Positions 6,011 through 13,007 of a stretch of DNA of 13,007 nt are shown piece by piece. The notes under the pieces are model-generated. The model ran no database searches. It saw only the letters and a program-made list of their open reading frames with translations, and was not told where the DNA came from. Position 1 is the stretch's first letter; every line of letters starts with the position of its first letter. This stretch comes from Acidobacteria bacterium UBA2990 (GTDB lineage Bacteria > Acidobacteriota > Vicinamibacteria > Vicinamibacterales > UBA8438): assembly GCA_002347025.1 (NCBI GenBank), contig DEAE01000024.1, positions 468,143 through 481,149 of the forward strand, written 5' to 3'. The translations under genes and the position numbers were made by a program.

Positions 6011-7510
6011 TCAAGTTAGGTGGGATGAGTCTCTTTGGCTGGTCGTGACTAGCGTCGCGATCACACCAGTTAACGTGGACATGAGAAATGCGGGTGCCAG
6101 TTCTCCGGTCTGAGCTGCCACAGACCCCCAGGATGGAACCAACGGCAACCAGAAACTAAAGATTGGCACAGCGACGATTCCGGTCAGCATAGAGGCTAGG
6201 GCTCCAGCTGCGTTATAACGTTGCCACGTTAGAGAAAGAATAATGACGGGGCAGAAGCTGGCGGTGATCCCAGACCAGCCAAAGATGACATACCAGAAAA
6301 TAGTTCGATTTGGTGCAAGTGTGGCCACCGACATAGCGATACTAAGGGCGATCAACGCCAATGCTAGAGTAACTCGTCGAGACATGTTGTTGAGGGTGTC
6401 GTCGGGTAGGTCCGGGTGGAGCACCTTCTGGTAGAAGTCTCGGGTTACGGCGCTTGACGCTACGACAAGGAGCGAGTCGATTGTTGACATGATGGCAGCT
6501 AGCACCGCTGCTACAAAGAGACCGACTATCAGAGGTGGGAAAAGATGGCTGACTAGAGCAGGCAATACCTGTTCGCCGTCTGGTCCGAGTATGGCTGCGA
6601 AATCTCCGTTTGGACCGACCAAGATTTCGCGGCCTAGTATCCCCGATATAACAGCACCCGTGTCAGCCAGCAAGGTGAAGGTTACTGCGACCCAGCGTCC
6701 GGCTCGAATTTGTTGTTCATCCTTGATGGCTATGAACCGTACGAACATTTGAGGTGAGCCAAGGAAACCGAGGCCAATTGCTGCGTAGCTGACTGTGGTT
6801 AGAAGATTCTCTAATGTGGGGCCACCGGCGCCCCAGATGTCCAACAGAGCCGGATCGAATCCTGCCGTCACCGTGTTTGGGTCGATTACAACGAAGGCGG
6901 CGAGCGGCAGGATGACTAATCCGGCTAGCATGATCAGGCCTTGGAAGAGATCCGACCAGGCAACTGCGAGGAATCCTCCGTTGAGGGTGTAGATCACTAC
7001 AATTCCAAACCCGACCAAAGCGCCAGTGTAGTAATTCCACTCTAGAAAGTTTGCAAACGCTTTTCCTGTGGCATCGATTTGTGCACTGACGTATATGACG
7101 ACGAAGACAGCTAAGGCTCCAGCCGCTACGGGGCGGAGCCATCGAACGGCTAATGTTGGCTCAAGTCTGGGCGTGAACCGATTGACGAGATAGTCGGGTA
7201 CTGTGATGGCGTTGCTCTGCTTGCTTGCTTGCTTGAATGGAGATGCCATTAGAAACCAGGCAATTGCGACACCAACTACTTCTCCGACTACCACCCACAT
7301 GGCGCTGATGCCTACGGCTGCACCGAGCCCAGTGACACCAAGGTAGAGCCAGGCTGACTCGCCTGTGGCCCGTGTTGAGAAGGCCGCTACCCAGTAGCCT
7401 AAATTCCGGCCTCCGACGTAATAATCGCTAATCGATTGAATCCGTCGGGAAGCGACCAACCCAATCAGCAAGAGCACACCAAAGTAGATAACTATTGTGA
7501 TGTAGAGCAT
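6011..7510 (-). CDS. Sodium:solute symporter (SSS family, PutP-like)
   Basis: 499 residues with about 13 hydrophobic segments in the LeuT-like fold. Family signatures: SISDYYVGGRNLGYW after the first helix, STRATGESAWLYLGVTGLGA (second helix, substrate and Na+ region), and GSPQMFVRFIAIK (about 251-263, matching the PutP 'PH..vRFmA' segment). AAIMSTIDSLLVVASSAVTRDFY contains Ser342 and Thr343, equivalent to the Na2-site Ser340/Thr341 of E. coli PutP. It sits in the inner membrane and imports a solute driven by Na+. The substrate cannot be told, but the aminotransferase 80 bp upstream on the same strand suggests an amino acid, a beta- or gamma-amino acid, or a diamine. A CAAACC/GGTTTG hairpin (7548-7565) lies in the intervening gap. 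The Shine-Dalgarno before the ATG is weak, consistent with translation as a downstream operon member. Confidence 0.9.
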   Translation of the reverse strand: MLYITIVIYFGVLLLIGLVASRRIQSISDYYVGGRNLGYWVAAFSTRATGESAWLYLGVTGLGAAVGISAMWVVVGEVVGVAIAWFLMASPFKQASKQSNAITVPDYLVNRFTPRLEPTLAVRWLRPVAAGALAVFVVIYVSAQIDATGKAFANFLEWNYYTGALVGFGIVVIYTLNGGFLAVAWSDLFQGLIMLAGLVILPLAAFVVIDPNTVTAGFDPALLDIWGAGGPTLENLLTTVSYAAIGLGFLGSPQMFVRFIAIKDEQQIRAGRWVAVTFTLLADTGAVISGILGREILVGPNGDFAAILGPDGEQVLPALVSHLFPPLIVGLFVAAVLAAIMSTIDSLLVVASSAVTRDFYQKVLHPDLPDDTLNNMSRRVTLALALIALSIAMSVATLAPNRTIFWYVIFGWSGITASFCPVIILSLTWQRYNAAGALASMLTGIVAVPIFSFWLPLVPSWGSVAAQTGELAPAFLMSTLTGVIATLVTTSQRDSSHLT

Positions 7511-7590
7511 GGCTTGGGTGCTTTACCCTTCGTGTGTTTTGCTCGTTCAAACCGACTTAGGTTTGGTAGCCTGTTCACTAGGGGTTTAAG

Positions 7591-8925
7591 TCAGCCGAGA
7601 ATCGTATGGATTGACTCGGTGAGGATTTCGACACAGCGGTCCAATTGGTCATCAGTGATGACTGCAGTGGGTGCAAGTAGATAGGTGTCAGCCTTGATTC
7701 GGCTGAACAGTCCTCGACGAACCGCTTCTTGGTGAACGCGTGCTCCAACTTTAGCGTTTGAAGGGAAGCTCTCTTTGGTGCTTCGGTCGGCGACAAGTTC
7801 GACTGCGCACATCAATCCTTTACCTCGAATTTCACCCACATGGGGGTGGTCGCCCAGCGACTCCATTAGTGCGCTGAGGAGACGAGAGCCTTTGTTTGTG
7901 CACTGACCAAGCAGGTCTTCGTCCTCGATGATTTTGAGGTTGCGAAGGGCAACTGCACAACCGACCGGGTGGGCTGAGTAGGTATAGGCGTGCATCCAGG
8001 GTCGGTGGCCATCTGTCAAGCTTTCCGCGATTGTATCGTTAATCCCAATACCTCCGAAAGGTATATAGCCGGAGGTGATAGCTTTGGCGAATTGGACGAT
8101 ATCTGGTTCGATATTCCAGTGCTTGAGGGCAAATAGGAGACCTGTCCGGCCAAAACCGGTGATTACTTCATCTGCGACTAACAGCACGTCGTATCGATTG
8201 CATATTTCTCGAATCCGAGGAAAGTAGTCGTCTTGGGGCACAATAACTCCGCCTGCGCCTTGAACCGGCTCTGCAAGGAACATTGCAACAGAATCGGCAC
8301 CTTCTCTCAGAATGGCCTGTTCGAGTTCGTTGGCCGCGGCCAGGCCTTGACTGACTCCTGACGGTGCTTCGTATCGATAGGGGTATGGGGATGGGATGTG
8401 AATGAACCCGGGCACGCGGGGTTCAAAGAGCGGCCAGTACGAACTTAGTCCGGTGGCGCTCATGGCGGCCAGTGTGACGCCGTGATAACCCTCAATTCTA
8501 GAAATCACCTTGGTTTTCTTGGGTCGCCCTTTTAATTTCCAGTAGGCCCGCGCCATTTTTATGCTGCTTTCTGTTGCTTCGCCTCCACCGCTTGTGAAAA
8601 AGAATTTGTTGATTGATGGGTAGGTGAGGGCAGCGAGTTGCTCGGCCAGTTCTATGGCTGGTTGATTTGAGCTTCCTGCGTAACCTGAAGCATATGCAAG
8701 AGTTGCGGCCTGTGTAGCTGCTGCTTCAGCCAGCTCTTGTCGGCCATGGCCAACGATGACGTTCCATAGGCCAGATAGCCCATCGATAAATTCCCTACCG
8801 TCGGCGTCCGTTAATTGGGCCCCTTGGCCCTTGACCCAGACCCGGGCCAGTTGTTGGGTGTGGGGATCGTGAAGTGGGTGAATCAGGTGAGCGGCGTCTC
8901 TTGTGAGCAGCTCAGTATTGGTCAT
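7591..8925 (-). CDS. Class III PLP aminotransferase (omega-aminotransferase family)
   Basis: 444 residues from the chosen start. Features: DGLSGLWNVIVGHG (active-site entrance), FFTSGGGEATESSIKMAR (PLP phosphate loop about 109-126), IEGYHGVTLAAMS (Tyr147, His148 stacking region), and LAEPVQGAGGVIVP. LLVADEVITGFGRTG carries Asp252 paired with the pyridine N, and IVQFAKAITSGYIPFGG carries the Schiff-base Lys281. The pattern is that of omega-amino acid:pyruvate, putrescine or taurine aminotransferases, which move a terminal amino group to pyruvate or 2-oxoglutarate. The start at 8925 is preferred because GGAG lies about eight bases upstream and the family begins there; an open frame extends to 9003 without such support. 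The symporter downstream on the same strand probably supplies the substrate. Exact substrate is not deducible. Confidence 0.9.
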   Translation of the reverse strand: MTNTELLTRDAAHLIHPLHDPHTQQLARVWVKGQGAQLTDADGREFIDGLSGLWNVIVGHGRQELAEAAATQAATLAYASGYAGSSNQPAIELAEQLAALTYPSINKFFFTSGGGEATESSIKMARAYWKLKGRPKKTKVISRIEGYHGVTLAAMSATGLSSYWPLFEPRVPGFIHIPSPYPYRYEAPSGVSQGLAAANELEQAILREGADSVAMFLAEPVQGAGGVIVPQDDYFPRIREICNRYDVLLVADEVITGFGRTGLLFALKHWNIEPDIVQFAKAITSGYIPFGGIGINDTIAESLTDGHRPWMHAYTYSAHPVGCAVALRNLKIIEDEDLLGQCTNKGSRLLSALMESLGDHPHVGEIRGKGLMCAVELVADRSTKESFPSNAKVGARVHQEAVRRGLFSRIKADTYLLAPTAVITDDQLDRCVEILTESIHTILG

Positions 8926-9076
8926 GGGGGCACTCCGTTTCATGAGGTGTGCTGGAAGGTGGACGAGTGGGATACTTTTCCTTCCTTCGTTTACGTGAGA
9001 CAACCGGGGCGCATAGAGCGAAACGAAGTGTCTCCGTGGTTTCTCGCCTGTCTACAGCGCGGTTACGCGAGGATTT

Positions 9077-9970
9077 TTAGTCAGGGAGGTTGGTTCCGTT
9101 GGTTTTGGTATAAAAACCGCTGCCGAGACGACGGAATGGCTCACCATTTACAGAGAACTCGTCGACTACGGAGAATGCCGTTTCCGATGGTGTATGTATC
9201 ATCCTTCTAAGTATGAACATGTCACTGTCCGCGGACATTGGTATAGTCAAGAAATTGATGGCGATCGGACTGCTCCAGTTTCCCACCGCAATTAAATTCC
9301 GCCCGTTCGAGAGCTGTTCGTGCCAAAGAACAGATCCAGCTGCCTCATCAAAACCGATCGTCAAACTCTCTGCATACGGTTCACCGAAGACCTCTCCTGT
9401 AACGCTGCCTTGGACAAAAGGTCCATGGGGCATCGTTTCGAAGCTGACGGTTCCGCTCCGTGTGCCAGCGCTGAGTGGTGGAAATTCTCCGCCGGTGTAC
9501 TCGAAGTCCCAAGTGCCTGAAAAATAACTAATACTTGGTTCGATTTGGGGCTGTGGTACATCGGCCCTCCGAGCACGAGTTAATTCGAGCGATACTTCAA
9601 AACTGTGTTCGCCTAGGGTTAAATGTCCCTCCCCACTGAGTCCCTGTTCCGAGTTCGTAAGCTGGTAAAGGAATGACAGTGGGCCGAAGCGGGTTTTGGT
9701 GGCGGCACCTAACGTCACCACGGGTCCATTAATTTCGACAGTTGTTAACCGGATTTCCGTGTTCGGGGTAAAGCCCACAATGACTCCAAGGTAGCCGCCT
9801 TGGCTAGGTGCGATAGTCAGTGAGATTTCGGTGGTTGCACCTTGTGGTGTTGTTAGGTTGCCCCGCCATGTCCCTGTCCATGGATCGTTTTGAGCAACAC
9901 TCGAGTTGGCCATCACCAGCGCTACTAGCACTGTCAAATCGACGATTCTCCGATTTATTGCTGTCGTCAT
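9077..9970 (-). CDS. Secreted protein with two lipocalin-like beta-barrel halves
   Basis: About 297 residues with an N-terminal signal peptide (IVDLTVLVALVMANSSVAQ). The first half starts WTGTWRGNLTTPQGATTEISLTI and alternates short beta-strands. The second half begins FSGTWDFEYTGGEFPPLSAGTRSG and continues to LGSGFYTK, resembling small 'G.W......G' barrel domains of the DUF1579/lipocalin-like type. The repeated G-T-W at the start of both halves suggests an internal duplication. No catalytic motif is seen. It lies 65 bp after another secreted protein gene on the same strand and upstream of the aminotransferase. A GTG directly before the ATG (9971-9973) is an equally possible start; neither has a strong Shine-Dalgarno. 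Function unknown; a periplasmic ligand-binding role is possible. Confidence 0.75.
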   Translation of the reverse strand: MTTAINRRIVDLTVLVALVMANSSVAQNDPWTGTWRGNLTTPQGATTEISLTIAPSQGGYLGVIVGFTPNTEIRLTTVEINGPVVTLGAATKTRFGPLSFLYQLTNSEQGLSGEGHLTLGEHSFEVSLELTRARRADVPQPQIEPSISYFSGTWDFEYTGGEFPPLSAGTRSGTVSFETMPHGPFVQGSVTGEVFGEPYAESLTIGFDEAAGSVLWHEQLSNGRNLIAVGNWSSPIAINFLTIPMSADSDMFILRRMIHTPSETAFSVVDEFSVNGEPFRRLGSGFYTKTNGTNLPD

Positions 9971-10035
9971 CACTAGAGCGGCTACCTGTTTAATCCTAGA
10001 CTTTGGTCGGCTATTGCACGGAAGACACGAGCTAG

Positions 10036-11049
10036 TTAGTCTCTCTGTCCTGCTTCGGCAGCAGCTTCCTCTTCACGCGCTCCAGCCAGAATGTTGTACA
10101 GGCCATAGTTTCCTTCGTGGCATGCGTATTCGTAGAGGGGCATGGTGTTCTGGACCATTGGAATTTGGTAGGTCCATGGTTGATCCCAAGCGTTTGGATC
10201 TTCCACGGTAACCCTGTACATCATCGTATCGTTAGACACACGGGTGAAGCGTTCAGTGAGGTGGAGGTCTGCAGTAGTCACGCCACCGCGGAAACTTGTT
10301 TCCCGTAGAAAATTCTTAGTTTCAACGACAAGTGTGTCACCCTCCCAATGCCCCCGTGAGTCTCCCATCCATTGGCGCAGCTGCTCGGGCAGATGTGGGC
10401 GACCGTCGAGAGGGATGACCCGTGTACTATGCACCATCTCGTTCACCAAGATAACCTCGTTTGGAGTCTGTAAAACTTGTACATTTTGGTTATAGCCACC
10501 TGGGGTCATAGGGGGACCGGAATTAAAACCAAGAAGACAACGGACCGCGAACATACCCGCCCCAAGGTCTTCAATCCAGCCGCCGTAGGTGGGTGAGTGC
10601 CTGTCGATGCCTTCACGCTCTTGCTGTTGGGCTGCCTGTTTATCTGCGGCAGCCGCGTTAAGTGGTGGGACTCGGCCGTCCGGAGGGTCAATTACTAGCG
10701 AGGTCTGGTTGGTCTCGCTGAGTTTGTTGCCAGGATCGAACCAGAATTGGTTGTAGTTGCCCACACCATCAGCCGGTTCTATGTCGTCGCGGACTGCGAA
10801 TCCCGCAAGGCGGTCAGCTTCATACTGGGCTGCCTCTTCAGCGGTAAAGAGGGTTTGGTTGGCTAAATCTTCAGGGCGCTCGAATGGTGTTAGTGTCCTG
10901 AAGTCCCACACTCCATTGAGGTTAGGAACTCCCCAAGTTGTTTGAGGTGCTTCTTCTAGCGTGCCCTGAGCCAGAGCAGCCACTGGAGCTAACAGGAGTG
11001 TCAGCACGATTTGCGCCACGTCGGACGAGGATAAGTATCGACCTGCCAT
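10036..11049 (-). CDS. Secreted acidobacterial-type protein of unknown function
   Basis: 337 residues with a clear signal peptide (IVLTLLLAPVAALAQG, cleavage near residue 28). The mature part starts with TTWGVPNLNGVWDFRTLTPFERP. It has an acidic Tyr/Trp-rich middle (NYNQFWFDPG, RTSLVIDPPDGRVPP-like segment) and SRGHWEGDTLVVETKNF, and ends with EYACHEGNYGLYNILAGAR. The 'P.l.GvWdf....P.eRP', 'GDTLVVET.NF' and 'YACHEGNY' signatures recur in large paralogous families of secreted proteins in Acidobacteriota and related environmental genomes. This is recalled, not searched. The start is well supported: GGGAGG lies about eight bases before the ATG. It appears to head a four-gene minus-strand run. 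No enzyme motif is recognised. Confidence 0.8.
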   Translation of the reverse strand: MAGRYLSSSDVAQIVLTLLLAPVAALAQGTLEEAPQTTWGVPNLNGVWDFRTLTPFERPEDLANQTLFTAEEAAQYEADRLAGFAVRDDIEPADGVGNYNQFWFDPGNKLSETNQTSLVIDPPDGRVPPLNAAAADKQAAQQQEREGIDRHSPTYGGWIEDLGAGMFAVRCLLGFNSGPPMTPGGYNQNVQVLQTPNEVILVNEMVHSTRVIPLDGRPHLPEQLRQWMGDSRGHWEGDTLVVETKNFLRETSFRGGVTTADLHLTERFTRVSNDTMMYRVTVEDPNAWDQPWTYQIPMVQNTMPLYEYACHEGNYGLYNILAGAREEEAAAEAGQRD

Positions 11050-11141
11050 GAGAGCCTCCCTAATATTGTCCTCCGATCATCCTACCGATACACCTTATGG
11101 TCAACAAGAGAGTCTGAGCTCTTGGGACACATAGTCTCTGA

Positions 11142-11158
11142 ACATTGTGAAGCAATGT
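11142..11158. promoter_or_regulatory. Inverted repeat in the divergent promoter region
   Basis: ACATTG (11142-11147) and CAATGT (11153-11158) are exact reverse complements spaced by 5 nt. They lie between the divergent secreted-protein gene and the oxidoreductase gene. The size and position fit a dimeric regulator site, but nothing identifies the regulator. Confidence 0.3.
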
Positions 11159-11189
11159 CTCAATTGTTCGATTTTGAATTGGGTCATCG

Positions 11190-11219
11190 TTGAGGTCTCG
11201 CGATGATATGAGATATATT
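11190..11219 (+). promoter_or_regulatory. Candidate promoter of the 2-oxoacid oxidoreductase gene
   Basis: TTGAGG (11190-11195) and TATATT (11214-11219) with an 18-bp spacer match sigma-70 boxes at four and five of six positions. Transcription would begin near 11226, leaving a leader of about 70 nt before the ATG. Confidence 0.35.
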
Positions 11220-11298
11220 TGCTGTTAGTTCTTTTGATCTAGAGCTATTTAGATTGCCCTGTGTCTGGGCGTACCGATAAAAGCTGTAGGAGTGTGAA

Positions 11299-13007
11299 AT
11301 GGGGTCGGATGCTACAAAAAATCGAGGCGACATGCCAAAGTATCCTGGTATCCGGGTTACGGCTAACGGGAATCAGCTCGTGGCGTACCACACGGAAGCA
11401 CGGGTGACGGACGGTGGTGTCTACTATCCCATAACACCCTCTACCGAAGGCGGTGAACTGTATCAGCAGTCGTTCGCGGAAGGTAATCTTAACGTTTTTG
11501 GCCGTAATACGACGGCGATCGAAGCCGAGGGCGAACATGCGGCGCAAGGCGGAGCTATCGCTTACTCAGTCTGCGGGCGGCGGGTGACTAATTTTACGTC
11601 AGGTCAGGGTCTGCCTTACGCCTCCGAGCAGTACTACCATGCGCCTGGAAAGGCTTCGACAATGCTTGTGCAGGTTGGTGCACGGGCGCTGACCAAGCAC
11701 GCGCTTAATGTGCATTGTGGCCATGATGATATTAACGGGGTTCTCGACACCGGGTGGATCATCGTCTTCGGAAAGGATGCTCAGCAGGCTGCCGACCAAG
11801 CGCTCATCTTGCGGCGGGTTACAGAAAAGAGTCTGACCCCAGGTATGAACGTGCAGGATGGGTTTCTGACGACGCACCTTGAGCGGACTTTTTATCGCCA
11901 TGAGGCGGAACTCATCCGAGAGTTCCTCGGGGCTCCGGAGGACGTTATTGAGTGTCCGACCGAGGCGCAGCGCAAATTGTTCGGTCCCACGCGTAGGCGT
12001 GTGCCGAAGATGTACGACCTAGCGAATCCCGTACTTTTGGGTCCGGTCCAGAACCAAGAGCACTATATGCAGGGCGTGGTCGCTCGCCGGAATAATTTCA
12101 TCGAGCCGATTCTGCAGTACCTAGTGGAATCACATGAGGAATTCGGTCGGCTCACGGGACGTCACTATGGTCTACTGACAGAATACAAGACCGAAGACGC
12201 TGAGACCGTCTTCATTTCACTGGGTTCAGCGGCTGAGAATTGCGAAGCGGCGGTTGACCACCTGCGCCTGACTCGTGGTGCCAAAGTCGGCTCAATCCAC
12301 GTCAACGTAATTCGGCCATTCCCCGAGCAGGCCATGGCGAAGGCTCTTGCGGGTAAGCGCAACGCCATCGTGTTGGAGCGGACCGATGAACCCTTGGCCG
12401 GCGATAATCCTCTCGGGCGCGACATCCGAACTGCCCTCAACAAGGCGATGATCATCGAGGGGCATCCGATTGAAGAGGGTTCTCCTGCAATTTCGCCATC
12501 AGATGTGCCACGGATTTTCAATGGTATCTACGGCCTCGGGTCCCGTGACTTTCGTCCTGAGCACATCCTGGGTGCGTATGAGTACGCCACATCGGGTCGG
12601 GCGCGGACGGATGGTCGCGTCGCGGAAGACGGAGCGTCCTTCTTTGTGCTTGGTGTTCCCCACCCGTACGAAGTGAAATCTGATGAGACGCCGTCGTTGC
12701 TTCCCGATGGCGCGATTGCGGTGAGATTCCACTCGATTGGTGGTTGGGGGGCGATCACGACCGGTAAAAACCTAGGCGCGATTATTGGCGACTTTAACGA
12801 TTTTCTTTCGGCGCGTAATACGGAGCTAGATGAGTTTGGTCGTCTCAAGGAGGTTATCCATGTTAGCGCTAATCCGAAATACGGATCGGAAAAGAAGGGC
12901 GCGCCAACGTCGTATTTCCTCGTTGTGGCTCCTGAACGTATCAGGGTGAACTGCGACCTGCGGCATGTAGACGTGGTGCTCTGTTGCGATCCCAAAGCGT
13001 TCACGCA
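11299..13007 (+). CDS. Fused 2-oxoacid:ferredoxin oxidoreductase (PFOR/KGOR-like), N-terminal part, runs off the window
   Basis: Open for 569 codons to the window edge. Order of domains: an alpha-subunit pyrimidine-binding domain (VYYPITPSTEGG at about 41-52, AIEAEGEH with Glu77/Glu79 near the thiamine diphosphate site, TSGQGLPYASEQYY), PFOR domain II (ETVFISLGSAAENCEAAVDHL near 302-322, then VIRPFPEQ), and a gamma domain (VRFHSIGGWGAITTGKNLG at 475-493, KYGSEKKGAPTSYFL near 527-541). The thiamine-phosphate beta domain should follow outside the window. Such enzymes oxidise pyruvate, 2-oxoglutarate or another 2-oxoacid with CoA to acyl-CoA, CO2 and reduced ferredoxin. The fused alpha-gamma order is like the single-chain NifJ type, but the sequence is of a more divergent group; substrate cannot be assigned. 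AGGAG (11288-11292) six bases before the ATG supports this start over Met12. It diverges from the secreted-protein operon. Confidence 0.88.
   Translation, partial: MGSDATKNRGDMPKYPGIRVTANGNQLVAYHTEARVTDGGVYYPITPSTEGGELYQQSFAEGNLNVFGRNTTAIEAEGEHAAQGGAIAYSVCGRRVTNFTSGQGLPYASEQYYHAPGKASTMLVQVGARALTKHALNVHCGHDDINGVLDTGWIIVFGKDAQQAADQALILRRVTEKSLTPGMNVQDGFLTTHLERTFYRHEAELIREFLGAPEDVIECPTEAQRKLFGPTRRRVPKMYDLANPVLLGPVQNQEHYMQGVVARRNNFIEPILQYLVESHEEFGRLTGRHYGLLTEYKTEDAETVFISLGSAAENCEAAVDHLRLTRGAKVGSIHVNVIRPFPEQAMAKALAGKRNAIVLERTDEPLAGDNPLGRDIRTALNKAMIIEGHPIEEGSPAISPSDVPRIFNGIYGLGSRDFRPEHILGAYEYATSGRARTDGRVAEDGASFFVLGVPHPYEVKSDETPSLLPDGAIAVRFHSIGGWGAITTGKNLGAIIGDFNDFLSARNTELDEFGRLKEVIHVSANPKYGSEKKGAPTSYFLVVAPERIRVNCDLRHVDVVLCCDPKAFT

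Noticed and set aside
5826..6113. Plus-strand 95-codon open frame after the rhodanese
   Set aside because: It overlaps the rhodanese 3' end in another frame and the antisense of the symporter 3' end, with no recognisable protein features.
7215..7235. Tandem GCTT repeat inside the symporter gene as a phase-variation tract
   Set aside because: Only about three units are present, too few for efficient slippage, and they encode a soluble loop in a well-conserved frame.
8926..9003. N-terminal extension of the class III aminotransferase
   Set aside because: The added 26 residues are not typical of the family and lack a ribosome site, while ATG 8925 has GGAG at good spacing.

Overview
The window looks like chromosomal DNA of a free-living bacterium with roughly half G+C by eye. 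I favour an acidobacterium, possibly a marine Vicinamibacterales-like lineage. The lineage is inferred from the secreted protein with the 'VPNLNGVWDF' signature, the small basic coiled-coil protein and the overall gene mix; no marker gene is present to prove it. There is no phage, integrase, insertion sequence or CRISPR array.

Layout. Positions 1-44 hold the 5' half of a tRNA-Pro(TGG) on the minus strand. Positions 216-1998 (minus) hold a two-gene unit: a GT4 glycosyltransferase that has lost an internal segment and changed frame, followed 23 bp later by a PlcP/LpxH-type metallophosphoesterase. An intact pair of this kind would suit membrane-lipid remodelling under phosphate limitation. Positions 1999-2811 are a long gene-poor stretch with two strong hairpins and a cluster of palindromes. 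These lead into a small basic DNA-binding-like protein (2812-3060, plus). A SLOG/TIGR00725-type Rossmann protein follows (about 3287-3841, plus), convergent with a class I aminotransferase (3921-5222, minus).

The most notable locus is 5465-5902 (plus). It encodes an exported rhodanese-domain protein whose reading frame is interrupted by one in-frame TGA exactly where the catalytic cysteine codon of the C-x-x-G-x-R loop should be. The frame stays open and rhodanese-like for 51 more codons, and a stem-loop of plausible bacterial SECIS geometry begins 13 nt after the TGA. The simplest reading is a selenocysteine-containing rhodanese; a nonsense mutation is the alternative.

Positions 6011-11049 (minus) carry four co-directional genes, read in this order: a secreted acidobacterial-type protein, a secreted two-barrel protein, a class III omega-aminotransferase and a Na+/solute symporter of the PutP type. 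The last two suit uptake and deamination of an amino or amine compound. Divergently, from 11299 to the window end, lies the N-terminal part of a large fused 2-oxoacid:ferredoxin oxidoreductase with alpha and gamma domains in one chain. The catabolic theme of the right half is therefore transport, transamination to an oxo-acid and ferredoxin-linked oxidation of oxo-acids, although a direct link between these genes is inference.
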